Shown: positions 24,101 to 36,805 of the stretch, one piece after another
Position numbering within the stretch: the first letter of the stretch is position 1
Layout: every line of letters begins with the position of its first letter
Assembly (NCBI GenBank): GCA_021613335.1
Contig: JAJTWR010000311.1
Span: 645,001 to 709,000 of the forward strand
Direction of reading: 5' to 3'
Source: Whitmania pigra
Taxonomy: Eukaryota > Annelida > Clitellata > Hirudinida > Haemopidae
DNA length: 64,000 bases
Made by a program: the position numbers and the translations under genes
Notes under the pieces: model-generated
Database searches by the model: none
What the model was told of the DNA's origin: nothing
Seen by the model: the letters and a program-made list of their open reading frames with translations, nothing else

Positions 24101-27100
24101 ACCCTGGAACACACTAATCCGCAACTGGAATGCACTTGCCGTCACCCATCCTGGCTACGTGGCTTTCATGACCTACGATGAGGTCAAGGCTATGCTTTCA
24201 AAATTCAGGGACAAACCTGGAAGGTGAGGTTATAACTATTTTATTAGGAAATTTTAATTTTTAATAATGCCACTTTAGGACATGTTTTGCAAGGTAATTC
24301 CACAGTTATTAATATTATAATTTAGTTATGTGGAGTAATGCCACAGTTATTAATAACATAATTTAGTTATGTGAAGTATCGCCACAGTTATTAATAATAT
24401 AATTACGTTATGTTAAATAGTTACGTGTTTCGACTGAGCTGCACAAGACTCGGACAATGGGCGATTGGATATGTGACAAAGGACGGTGAAATACTGCAAA
24501 CTATACCTCAGAACAAATCCTTGGGACAGGCTCTCTTGGATGGACAGAAGGAAAGATAGTGAGTGCTTTAATTTGTTATTTGTTGCTCAAGGGATTACTC
24601 TTCTAATCAAAAAAATCATTTGCAGCTGGTTGTTGTGTTGATGTGATTGAAATGACATTGAAAACCTTATTTTGTAGTTATTTATATCCTGGGGGGCAGT
24701 CTGTCAACCCTGACATTCGATCATTGGTCGAGAACAGACCTGGCGACAGGATAAAGGTCACCGAGGACCAATACGAGTTGTACTGCGAGATGGGCTCCAC
24801 TTTCCAGCTGTGTAAGATTTGTGCTGAGAATGATAAGGATACCAAGATAGAGCCTTGTGGTCACCTCATGTGTTCTCCTTGCCTCATACAGTGGAGAGTT
24901 GGTGATTTGCATAATTAATTTGCATAATTAATTTGCTTCTATTATCAATATGCCCCAAGTATCTGTGCAATACTAACTTACGTATTCATAACATTTGTTT
25001 ATTTAAGTGCCATAAAAATATTCGTTATTCTATAAACAGTTGCAAACAGTTTATTGTAATTGTTATTGGACTTATCTTATTAAAGCTTATCTGAGGTTAT
25101 TGAAGCGAGCTCCCACACATGCTCGCATATTTTTGAGTTCATTCAGGATGGGAACTTGTCATGATGATGTATTTGAAGACATTGTGAACTTAAAGATGTT
25201 GTTCTAGTTTATAGCCTTTCACGTTAACTCCTTTGATTCGATGAACTCGAGTATTTATTTATTTATTATCAGTTTATTTTATTCTTCAGTGCAACTGTTG
25301 TTTTTCTGTTTTCAGGAACACAGTGGGTCTTCATGTCCATTTTGCAGATCGGAGATTAGAGGGACCGAAAAAGTAGTGGTCGATCCGTTCACTCCGAAGA
25401 AGAATGATGTCGAAAAATCGTTGCCGTCGTCGTCTTCCTCACCGTCCACCTCCTCAGATCAAACGCTCAAAGATTTAAAAGTGATCAACAAATTATTACC
25501 TTTGATTTTTCATATTCAATAGGAGGATATTAATTTTGTTTTTAATAGTCTTTTCATGATTTGTTTACAAATGACAATAATGGCCTGATTAGCATTTTAT
25601 TTTCACTGAAGTTGGGAGAAAACAAAAATTAATTTTTAAATCTATGCGATAAAAATTTTTAAACTTCGAGTGAGTCTTTTAAGGATGATATTTATAGACC
25701 TCCTCCACACAAATATTAAGATTTCATTTTTGGCAACTAAATTGTCAATTAAATTTTCAGCTTGTTTATGATGGCATTTAAAAAGTTGCATGCTGAGGTA
25801 ATGCATCCATCATTTTCTCAGCTAGGATTCACAATGTGCAAACATCTTTTGTGCTGCAGTTTTTACAATGTTGTTGAGTTTAAAGTTCCACATCTTAATT
25901 TTTATCAATTAAACTTAATTAACAGAATTATGTATTTTATAAATGTAAATGTCTACTTCTTAAGCCTCGGAATAATGAAATGTCAACTCTAACATCTCCT
26001 ATTTTAGTGATCTGATATGAGATATTAAATTGATGCTAATTTGTCTTTTGTTTTTTTATTATTCTTGCATAAGTTTTGCAACCGGTGTAAGGGTAGTACG
26101 TTCCTCTGAGTGAATAAAGAAGTTTATAAATTTATAAAACCTGGTCATATAACAGATGATGTTAACTTACACCTACCTATCTTTAAATACAGTGTGATCC
26201 AGGAAAAACTCCTATGTCCTGTCCAACTACTTTTGCCAACAATTCCAGACCCAATCAAGACACCTGCACGAATCACTTGACGACGATGCCTTCGCCTTTG
26301 TGCTGCTCTACACCATCGAACCAAGACCTGGAAGTGCCCCCGATACCGGCAAGATGCCCGAGTCCCCTCGGTTCGCCCAACCACTCTCCGCAGACTTCCA
26401 GGTGGTTTAGTTGGTTTTTGTTAAATGATGGCACATCTTTTAAAGTCTTTCATCACTGTTATCATTAATACTGTGTTTATTAATTTGTTATTAATTTATT
26501 ATTAATTTATTCTTATTACACCATTTCTTATGCAAAATATTAGATATATATATATTTGATGAATTATCAGAGATTGTTATTTGAGATGAGCAATGATTTG
26601 AATTTTTTGAAACGTTAAACCACACGGAAACATTTTCATTTAGGAGGGGAGTGCCACCACCACCTTCTCAAGTCAACAACAACAGTTCAGCAAGAGATTC
26701 TCCGACAACTCAGACTTCAGCTGGTCGGTTGTGAATTATATCTTGGATTCGTGTTTGTCGTTAGGTTTGAATATTTATTTGGGAATGTACATTTGCAAGC
26801 GACAATTCAACAATTTAAGGGAAATCATCGATAAACAGAAGCATGTCTGTCAATCATGGTGCCATGTGGGTTGCAGAATCTTCTTTGAGTTCACCTGGTG
26901 AGTGGACATTGTTTTGTAGAATTTTGTGATTTTAAATTTATTATAACAAGTCTTTAATACTTGTGAATGTAATTAATTTGAAATTATGAAATATTAGGTA
27001 GTATAATTAATTAATTTAAAAATTACATCCCAGCATCAAGTTGTCATAGAAACAGAGCCCCTGCAAGATCCAATGAATCTATTGTCAATTGTTCTCAAAA

Positions 27101-27680
27101 GGCACCTCAAACCAGGTGAGCTTTAAGACTATTTTTAAAGATGACATTTCCTTTGTTAGGATTCAAATCTAATGTGATTTTATGTTTAGTAATCAATTTT
27201 AAATTATGTATTGTATTTTTATTTAGAATTTGGGTGTCTTGGAATTACAGAAATTCTTGTTTATTAACCATTTGGTCATCATTGGGTTATGAGTCAATGA
27301 CAAATGGCAATGAACTGTTATTTACAAAGCTTTTTAAATATTTTCAACGACAACTTATCCTACTCTTTAGCACTGCCACTAGTCAACCGCAACAATCAAA
27401 CAGTTCAGAACCGCCCCCGATACCAGTCAGAAGAATTCCTCCTTCGACGCAAACGCTGTTGTCATCGTCGCCGTCTTCATCGTCTGATCATCATCATCAT
27501 CACCGCCATCATCAATCCATGCTGGTCAAGTCGGACAGCATCTCGGAAAAAAATGTTCTCCAGTTGTGTTCGGAGGGTTTCGAAAGGGTCAACGTGCTCA
27601 ATGCTCTTGCGAGGACTAACAACAACCTTTGTCTGGCGAGGAGACTTCTTTCAGAAGCAGGCTGTGGAACACGGGCATAA
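21127..27680 (+). CDS. CBL: CBL RING-type E3 ubiquitin-protein ligase (complete)
   Basis: Fourteen exons: 21127-21281, 21519-21642, 22000-22145, 22408-22554, 23481-23627, 24092-24223, 24421-24558, 24678-24897, 25316-25480, 26193-26401, 26644-26723, 26877-26897, 27034-27115, 27371-27680, in frame to 691 residues. The N-terminal half is the phosphotyrosine-binding TKB domain: four-helix bundle, EF hand ([17 protein letters not shown]) and SH2-like part with the binding arginine R288 in [11 protein letters not shown]. The linker helix keeps tyrosines Y362 and Y365 (regulatory Y368/Y371 in human). The RING finger begins at C375 ([24 protein letters not shown]). A proline-rich tail with SH3 ligands PPIPAR and PPPIPVRR follows, then a C-terminal UBA domain ([18 protein letters not shown]). 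Known role: ubiquitinates and down-regulates activated receptor tyrosine kinases. A 21-nt exon (26877-26897) adds seven residues and may be alternatively spliced. Confidence 0.95.
24300..24420. repeat. 41-bp tandem triplication ending at a CBL splice acceptor
   Basis: Three units beginning CCACAGTTATTAATA start at 24300, 24341 and 24382. The last unit is diverged at its end, where TTAAATAG provides the acceptor of the exon at 24421. Confidence 0.88.
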
Positions 27681-29478
27681 GCAATGTCCCGTTGCATCAT
27701 CCTCACTATAATCATACATACACAATGTTCATACAATGAACATTATTTTCAATCTCTTTGAAAATTGAATCAATCAACTTTATTGCTGTTGTTGTTGTTG
27801 TTGTTGTTATTGATGTTATTTAATTGTTATTATTGGTTGTTCTGCAGCGACCAATAAGAAGTGATGTCACAGTGTGGCATTCACGATCGCTTGAATGGGT
27901 CTATTTATAGAACTCATGAGAAATTTAGCAATAATCTTGTTCGAATATGTCCTCATTTTCATACGATTGATTTTGTGGATTACCAGGGTTGTGATAATGA
28001 TGATTTTATCTGGTGATTATTAAATGAAGTTATGATGGTCTAGCATGATGGTTTGCTGTAGATTGCAACCTCAGACAAATAGATGTTCTGTGATGCATTT
28101 GTGCTATGATTTCCATGTAAATAACCACGGAGATGTTTTAGTCACTTACAGTTAATCTCTTGAGATGTTTGTTACTGACTCTACTCAACATAAAATGATG
28201 ACGTTTCAACCACATTTGCTTGTCACTATCCCCTCCCTGCTCTTTATGGCTGAATGTTATTTTCATCATGCAGTTCACTTTTAGTGCTTCATTGACTCCA
28301 AATGATATGTGGAGTTGCTTTCTGTGTATGCTGTACAGAATTGATAATGTGCCTTTGTTGATAAACGAATTTCCTCTTTTCAAGATTATAATGATCATTT
28401 AGAGTCACCATTTTACAATCAAAATTTATTTAGTTATTTTTAATTTTTATGAAATGTTTACTTCAGCTCTGTTTCTACCTCATGAACATTATTGCAGAAA
28501 TGGAGATATTTCATGGTGAAGATGTAAGATACATCGACAGTAGCTGTTTAAAAGATTTCACATCAGACCTGGATTTTGGGTTCTGTCTTGGTTAAACAAG
28601 AATATAAAAGTGGTCTGTTTTTTTTATTGGCACCTCTAGTTGCTATTAGCTTGCTGCGTTTCCAGATTCTTCAGTCACTTGCAATTTTAGCAGACATTGG
28701 TAAAGTTAATGCATCAGAAAATGTTCTTGTAAGGCAAAGTGTGCACAATTTTATCTTTCGATTTTTTCCCAAGATTCCTTGTCTTTTACTTTATTTTTAT
28801 CACTTACTCTGTCACTATTACCCAATTCATTAATTAGCATTAATTTTTGTAGGTGATGAACAATGATCATGATCATCACAAACGAATATTAACAATGTTC
28901 ATCAAATACTGAGTGGTAACAAAAATTTAGACTGGCTTAGAGGATCTTTTAAGTTCACATGCTTCCCCAAGTGGGATTGCAAATTATGGAAGCAGTTGTA
29001 GGAGTGACAAAAGTGTCTAAGCAACAAAGGGGAATTTGGTGGTAGGTTACTGTGGTTTGTGAGTTAGCCTGCTTTGGTTGTGATTGGGACGAACGTGTTG
29101 TTTGTGGCCAATGGAGCGCATTGTGGGGAGGATCCATTTTGAGTAGCCAACAATTTTTAAGAGTTGACGAGAATTCGAAGAACATGTATATAACATAACA
29201 GAACATGCGCCACTATAATCAAATTCAGATTCATCGTCGTCATTATCATTAGGTAATTACAAGTGGCTGAAAACATTAAGTCCTTAACTAACAAAATCAA
29301 AGGTAGAAATTGTTGTCTAATAACTTTTAATATTACTATAAATAAAATTAACTTTATTAATTGTTTAAGTCATGTTTAAGTAATTTGTTATTCAGATTCA
29401 CATTTAATGTCTATCTTTGGCAATTTATGTTATTTGTTTACATACTGATTTTCCAATCTGATTTTCTCTCATTTCGTT
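27681..29478. other. CBL 3' region and spacer before DCTN5
   Basis: Starts with the CBL 3' UTR, including a TTG run at 27786-27807. No exon is supported further on. A weak box C/D-like arrangement occurs at 28841-28928 (see findings). Confidence 0.45.
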
Positions 29479-30498
29479 ATGGAGCAGCAAGATATTATAT
29501 ATCCTAAAGCGGAATTTATTGAAACAGTTAACATTTATTTTTTACGAAGCAATGCTTGATATTAATTGTAAAATGCAATCTATTTTTCAAAGGCTTCAGG
29601 TAATAAAGTGAGCAGATTGTCGATTCTCTGCGGGAGTCAAAATATAGTTCTAAATGGAAAGGTATGAGGGGGAAAATGACAATAATCAATTTAATTTAAT
29701 TTATTAACATTAAATAGTCCAATGTTTTCAGACAATCATTATGACTGACAGCATAATCAGAGGTGATCTGGCAAATGTTAGGATAGGAAAGCATTGCATC
29801 GTAGGAAAGAGAGCCGTGATACGACCGCCTTTCAAAAAATTTAGCAAAGGGTAGTTAGTAAGATCTTATAAGTGATAGAAATTTATGCATATTGTAATTT
29901 CAGGGTAGCATTCTTTCCACTCCACATTGGAGATAATGTTATCATTGGGGAAGACTCAGTTATCAACGCTGCTCAAATTGGTTCTTATGTCCACATTGGG
30001 AAGAACTGTGTCATTGTAATAATACTTAATTTTCTTAATACCGTGCATTCTTAATAACCTTATCAGTGCTATTTTTTTTATTATTTAAATTTATAATATA
30101 TAATATAATACATAGGGAAATATTCATTATTTCAGACAAATGAAATGCATCTGTAGTTATTTTTTTTCAGGGAAGAAGGTGTGTGTTGAAGGATTGTTGT
30201 TCAATTGCTGATAACACCGTCTTGCCTCCAGAAACTGTAGTTCCTCCATTCTCTCTTTTTTCTGGAAATCCAGGTGAATTTTGGGAAACTGTTAAAAATC
30301 TTTTATTTAAAAATGAAGCATTTGCTTGTTTTGATTAAGATTAATGATTCTCATGTTCTATATTTGTTTTAATTAAGGAGTGAATGTTTGTATTTAGGGG
30401 TTTTGTCCGGTGAGTTACCTGAATGCACTCAGGACCTAATGATTGACATCACCAAGAACTTCTACCAACATTACATCCCTGATACTCCAAGCAAATAA
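29479..30498 (+). CDS. DCTN5: Dynactin subunit 5 (p25), complete
   Basis: Six exons: 29479-29526, 29593-29661, 29732-29850, 29904-30015, 30171-30273, 30398-30498, giving 183 residues, close to the 182 of vertebrate p25. The whole protein is a left-handed beta-helix built from hexapeptide repeats ([34 protein letters not shown]), with conserved blocks [37 protein letters not shown] and [14 protein letters not shown]. Known role: with p27 (DCTN6), p62 and Arp11 it forms the pointed-end complex of dynactin, which helps dynein select cargo such as early endosomes. All introns are short; the gene spans only about 1 kb. Compared with family members nothing is missing. Confidence 0.96.
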
Positions 30499-32029
30499 TT
30501 TTAAGTATGCCATAAGTTGAAAATGTTACTATGCTTAAATGCTTTTTTAAAAGCATCATTAATTGTTTATTAAATTATGGGGTTCATATCAGTTGGTGTC
30601 AATTGGTTAGGATAATTTTCTGTGGTATTTGCTTCCTATTTTGATTCATTTACTGCTTTCTCTGAATGTGCTGCCTTTAAACAGAATAGTAATCAAATTA
30701 TTCCTTCTTCATAGAAATTAGCTTGTGAAGTGCCATATTTTGGTCCTATTTGTAATTGGTTGCTAAGCTTTATTTTAAAAATAATTCAATTTGTTTCCTT
30801 TCTTATACTAGAACAATAAAAAAACTTAGTGAAAATAAAATGTAATTAGAAAATGGTTAAGTTTGCATCTTAGTGGTGTTGGGCATTATTTGATTCTGCT
30901 TCTCATGTTATGCTCTAACTTAAAAATGTAGGTTAGAAATTATTTTGTAATCTAAATTGATATTTAAAATTAGACTTTTTGTCTTGTAATTATATCTTCA
31001 ATGGTTCATGTGGCCAGTTAACCTTATTCCTCAGTACATTCCAATGATTCCAAGCAATAACAGAACATGACAAGTAAATAGTGTCACTAAATGTTTTGGG
31101 GCTGAAACAATTGTATCCAAATAGCTTATTGTTGATCTCCCACTTTATAATAAATTGACGGATAGAGGCTTAACTAGGGGTTTTGGAACTCGAAACTAGT
31201 ATGTTGGCGCCCTCCGCCTTAACGTTACTAATCGGTGTCCGATTTTGTCAAATTGGTGCCCCATTCGGCGTTTTCCAAGGTAAGGTGCCAGGGCCTAGCT
31301 ACTCTGCTGGTGTCAATGGATATGGTGCTCAAGCTATTATCATTACAGACGATGGTTAAGTGAATAGATTCTCTATAACAGAATGAATAAATGGACGCAT
31401 TTTGCTCAATTTTTGATAAAAAGGTGGGGTTATTTGTAAATGTAGAATTATCGATAATTTTTAAGCTTTATTTTCATTGATTAGCTTGGATTACTAGGTA
31501 AAATAACAATGGAGATGTAACATAATTGATAGCAAAATGTACGTTTAAGAAACGCAAAAGGGTATTGATCTCGGGGTGCAGATGTTCTCGAGTGATAGAA
31601 AGTAAAGGTAAAAATATTAGAGTAACCTTACTCTAATATGAAATCAATTTCGTATTGTGTTGCTTATTGTTATATATCGATCAACATTTTATGTAATTTT
31701 AATTATCTTCGTTATATTTTATTAACCTCAAACTATAATCATTTTAACTAATTAAACAATTTAAAATATTTGATAAAAGGTTATATAATTAATTTAATGA
31801 GATTAAATTGTATTAGATTCGGCAACCCATTCAGCAACTTTGGCAAGAACGCAGACGTTTTTCCGGTTCTGGCGTCGGTTTGCGCATGTGTATTCTCGCT
31901 CAGTTTGCCGCCGTTTAGTTCTGTTAGCGCTCGTCTGACTGTGTATTATGACAATTGATAAAACCCAAAAGGGTGTTTGAACAATATCTGGCTAAAAACA
32001 TTTTGGAATTTTGTCAAAAGGAGAGAACT
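30499..32029. other. DCTN5 3' region and spacer before the zinc-finger gene
   Basis: AATAAA at 30815-30820 may end the DCTN5 transcript. At 31160-31310 a GC-richer stretch (with TTAACTAGGGGTTTTGG and GGCGCCCTCCGCC) looks like a fragment of a dispersed repeat. No further gene is seen. Confidence 0.45.
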
Positions 32030-34259
32030 ATGAGCGCCAGGAATTCCGGTATGTTTTTGGTAATATTGAAATTGGATTCGTGAGTTAACGATTGAGAATC
32101 CTTTTGTTGAAGATCTCTTTATGATATTTTCTTAAATTGTTAAAGATTTCCATCCTATGATTTTGGTGGCGCATAGTGGTTGCGCTATTTCAATTTTGTT
32201 AGGGCATTGAATTCAATGGCTGGTGTTTAATTGTTACTTCAGAAAATTTATACTGGATAACGTTAAACTATTGTTATTGATCAATAACATTTTTCAATTA
32301 ACTATTTGCAATGGATTTAAACGAAAGACAGGAGCATTGCCCCTAAATTTAATAGATTATTTGTGCAAATATTGATTATCATCGAACTTAATTTACAATG
32401 AGCGCAAACATTTTCAGTCAGATATTTACAGTCCTCAGAAAGTGTTTCTAACAACTTATGCTGTTGGTGTTATTTCGTCTTTTTTTTAGAGTGCAATAGT
32501 GATCCAGAAGAAGATGCTTCTGAGCTTGATTGCAAACAATGCAATTTGAAGTTCGAGAAGTTACAGGTATATAATTGTAATACAAATATTTGAGGGACAA
32601 ATATTTAAAATGACATTTCACAGAGTATCAGACCACTTTGTAATGTCTTTATTACCTTTATTAATCTTCTAAAATATAAGTAATTGCTTTTTATCTAATT
32701 TACAATGGATATAAAAGAAAGATAAGAGCATTACCTCAAAATTTAATGCTGCAGGCATATAACTTGCATCTTCAATCAATGGCTCACATACAAAAAACTT
32801 TGGAAGGAGAAAGCCAAAGAAGTGACTTTAAAACATACACTGGGAGATCTCTTTGTGATATTTGTGGTTTTGCCTTTTCTGGCGAAAAAGTAACTTTGAT
32901 TCTAATAATGTTATTATGATTTTCTTATTGAGGCCTATAAACTATCACTGAATTTAGGCTTACAAATTGCATTTAAAAGAAGAAATCCATTTGAAGAGAT
33001 TGGAGATGATTAAGGAAGCTCACATGAGAAAAGAAATCATGGTGGGTTGAATTAGCCTTGGATACTTTAGTTATGGAGATGTTATCTAAGCAGATCATTA
33101 TTATTGTTATAAAACATTTGTATTTAATTGAAGGCTAATAAGTGAACGAAGTTTAACCGACAAATCATTCTAATATTCGCAAATTTGAGACGCTGCAACG
33201 GTTCGGTTGTGTGTAGATATACACACGGTTTTAATGTATTTGTTATGGGGTCAGTTACATGAGTACTTAGTAAACGTTGCGTTTTGTCAGGAAGAAGAAC
33301 TTAAACAGGAAAAGGAGGCTTGTCAGAGAAAGATTGTCAATCATTTGAAAGGAAGATTACCTGACGAAGATTTTGAGGAATTCAATCCTGACTCTAATGA
33401 ACTGTATTGCAAGGTTTCATGCTTTTAGTTATAAATTTATAAATATATACTTGTAATATTATATGCTTTATAAATATTTAAAACACGACGGGAACGTTTA
33501 TGATGTAACGAAGGTTGTAGATTAACATAGTGAATGATGCATGATGTATCTTAAACCCATTTGAATTGACTTAAAGGTTTATTTCACATTTTTCAGTTAT
33601 GTGACGTATCCTGCTATGGTATGATTCCTTTTAAAATGCACCTTGATGGGGCAAAACACAAGAAGGTTTGCTTTCTTGTTGCAGTCAACTTTAACTTTAA
33701 AATGGTGTCGAACGTGAAATTAAAACATTTTTACAGAAATTAGAAAGAAAAGGACGTTAGTTGGTCAAGATTATCCTTTTGTGTTGTTCTGATTGTATAA
33801 TAAACATTTTAACATGCCCCTTATTTTTGGAGATGTTTATGTTGGGTAAATCCTCAAATATAAGTTTCTTGTTGGTATTCTCCATTGAAATGTTAAATTT
33901 AGCTACTAACTTTAGCACGACGGCTCATTCATTAATTAAACGGTGAATTTTGGGTGCTTGTGATGTCATGGCTAGATGTCACCACATTTGGCTTAGATTA
34001 TAAACTTTATTGCATAAGTTTGAGGATTTATGTAGTCCTTTTAAGATCTTGGTGTCGATACTTTTCTGAGGGTTGCAGGAATTTGTTATATAAAGCATTT
34101 TCTTTTCAAAGTGGATGGTTCGGTAAAAATCGACGACCTGGATAGGACTGTGGAGGAGTTGATTGATGATTGCAGAGAGCCTCTTATAGGTTAAATTCAG
34201 TGATATACGTTCGCATTATTTATATATGAGTTAGGTTTATTGATCAATATTAATATTAA

Positions 34260-34293
<34 letters not shown>

Positions 34294-35999
34294 TTAATTT
34301 CTTAATTACTCTCCATAATAATTTGGGGATTTTCAAATTATTGAATTTGCTAATTGCTCTGTCTTTGTTTGGAGATCTCTACAACTTTAATTCTATCTAT
34401 TTGCATTTGAAGGATTGGAGTATGTGAGAGAATATGATGAAGACGAGGGCATCCATGACTACAGATACTTGTGTGAACTTTGTGACACCAAGTTAATCAC
34501 TTCACAAATCATCCATCATCTTACTGGCCTTACACACAGGCACAAGTATTACGTGAGATGACAAATATTCTACTTACCTGGGTTTACTGTTAATATTATT
34601 ATATTATATTTTATCAGTTTCTAGGACTATCCGTACAAGTAATATTTGATCTATATCCTATAAGTCATTAAACATGGTGCAATTTCATAAGATTCATTGA
34701 TAGCACGTTAAACTGCTTATCTCGCATTTTAAACTTCAGAAAATCCATGACCCTCGCATATACGAGTTTCTTTGGAACCTCGTCCCCAGGTCATTGAAAT
34801 CTGCTAAGGCTAGAGAATGTGCAAAGAAAACAGAAGCCAAAATAGGAAGAAAGAACATTCGTTACCTAGGAGGTCGGTGGAGGATTGCCGTCTAAGATCC
34901 CGTTTCAATTCAATGCAATGGGATTTTATTTTTATAACTTCAAAGTATTAAGTTTATTTATTTCTTTTACGTAACAGCATTAATACGTTTTTAGATTCGC
35001 CTTCATATGATGCAGAAGATTTGGAAAGATATTTTCCAAAGGGTAGAGACTTCTCACGACCTCCTGCTCCTTACCATTCTCCAGGTCTGCTTGTCTCTGA
35101 TTAGTGCTTTATCGTAGTTTTGCAGGTCCATTTGAAGAATAATTAAACTTTAACCCGAGCATGTTCTTTCAGGTTATGGTTACAGAACATACAGTGTAGA
35201 GTCAAGAGTAGAGTCAAGAGTAGAATCGAGAATAGAGTCAAGAATAGAGTCAAGAATAGAGTCGAGAAAACCTGATTTGAAGCTCATTGAGAGAGGAATC
35301 GTAAGTATTATGTGATTATCTTCAAATTAAATTAATTCGTGATTTGATTGTTCGTTGCTTAATTGTTGAAAATGAAAGGTTCGAAGGCAAACATTTTCCA
35401 CATTAGCATTATTTTCACAAAAAATTAGAAAGTTGAATTTTACTTTGCTGCAGGAAAGGTGCAACTTTGACTACGAAAGTCACATTGAGTCTGCAATTCA
35501 TATTACCAATGTTCTAGTGGAAGCTTTGCTGAAGGATAAGCAGACGAAACTGAAAAAAGTAAGCAGTCAATTTTTGAAACTTGTTTGCAGTCTTATTGTT
35601 TGAAGCTAATATTCGTTATTATCTTAGTAGACATGATAACATTGACCCATCATACTCTGAATATATTCTTACACAACTTTCAAGGGCGATACGGATGAGG
35701 AGCTCGAGAACAAAATAAGAAATCTGAAGAGAGCGAGATCTGTGTTGGATCTGTCTTCAATCACTGATCCTGCACTTTCTGATGCTATTCATGAAGCAAA
35801 GAAACTGGCCAAAGAAATAATCCAAGGAGATGGCTCACTTCTTGGAGTGACGAACACTTTCCTCGATACTTTGGACAACAAGCTTCTATTCTACATGGAG
35901 AAAGAATCAAACAAGAAGGGCAGTGGCGTTGGAGCTGAAGATTCAAGTCACTTGAATGTCGTTGGTAGGCCCTCAAAAAAATTCAAATTTGGACTTTAG
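32030..35999 (+). CDS. Protein with multiple U1/matrin-type C2H2 zinc fingers, function unknown
   Basis: Fourteen exons: 32030-32048, 32490-32566, 32755-32889, 32958-33041, 33291-33413, 33597-33665, 33737-33755, 34112-34189, 34413-34552, 34740-34872, 34995-35084, 35173-35300, 35454-35558, 35685-35999, in frame to 504 residues. Four C2H2 fingers of the U1/JAZ spacing are visible: CKQCNLKF with HLQSMAH, CDICGFAF with HLKEEIH, CKLCDVSC with HLDGAKH, and CELCDTKL with HHLTGLTH. Such fingers usually bind double-stranded RNA or RNA-protein complexes, so a nuclear RNA role is likely but inferred. Between fingers three and four the segment EPLIGLEYVREYDEDEG resembles the lead-in of matrin-type fingers. 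A stretch of ESRVESR/ESRIESR repeats follows, then a helical C-terminal region ending with the basic PSKKFKFGL. Exons of 19 nt occur at 32030 and 33737. I cannot name the family. Confidence 0.8.
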
Positions 36000-36052
36000 A
36001 GAAGTTGTATGGGTTCCACTCTTGAACATTTGAACGCCTTTAATTTCTTGTT

Positions 36053-36293
36053 GAGAGCTCCTAACATTGTGCTACTATTTTTTTGCCTATTTTTCTCAGA
36101 AGACAATCATTGCAGCCTTTATTTTTAATTGCGTACGGAGTTGTCCTGACTTCATATCATTGAGCTCACATCACGAGAGCTCCTAATGGAAGCTTAATAT
36201 TGTGCTACTATTTTGTTGCCTATTTTTCTCAGAAAGCAATCATTGCAGCCTTTACTTTTAATTGCGTACGGAGTTGTCCTGACTTCATATCAT
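36053..36293. repeat. ~120-bp direct duplication in the zinc-finger gene 3' region
   Basis: Copy one (36053-36160) and copy two (36175-36292) both run from GAGAGCTCCTAA through TGCGTACGGAGTTGTCCTGA to CATATCAT, with few differences. Confidence 0.9.
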
Positions 36294-36805
36294 ACGTTGA
36301 CTTAGGTACTTTTTTCAGTTAGATTCTGCAGACATTAACATCTGAGATGGTAAATTAATGATTTTGGTTGTTTGGAGTCACTTTTTCGCTTACGACTGAT
36401 GACTCGCTGGAATACTTACGTTTTGGATTAAGTGTTATCAAGCTACAAAGCTGAAGTATCACTCAACATATCAACGTTATATATTTATGTTGGTATCTGT
36501 TGCATCTGGTTTATCACAAACGACCCATTTTGTTGGATTATTTACAAATGATGAGCATTCTAGGCCGAGGTTTGTTGTGAACATCACTGGTGGGCTAATT
36601 TCCTATTTGTACTGGTGCTGGATCTGTACTGATAGGCTTTTTTACTAATTGTACCATTGCTGAATTTGTTAGTTTTAAAGGTGTGAGGCACTTTAAACCA
36701 CTGTCTTGGGCTGTAATTTGTCATTTATTGTGTTGAAATAAGATATGACTCTGGCAGCACCTTCATTGCTAATACTTGAAACGGCTCGGATGTCCTTGAA
36801 AGTTG
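36294..36805. other. Tail-to-tail spacer between the zinc-finger gene and ADCK1
   Basis: No gene. AATAAA on the minus strand at 36724-36729, about 77 bases beyond the ADCK1 stop, is a plausible polyadenylation signal for ADCK1. Confidence 0.5.

Noticed and set aside
28955..29206. 83-codon minus-strand frame upstream of DCTN5
   Set aside because: Composition is low in hydrophobic periodicity and no homology is recognised.
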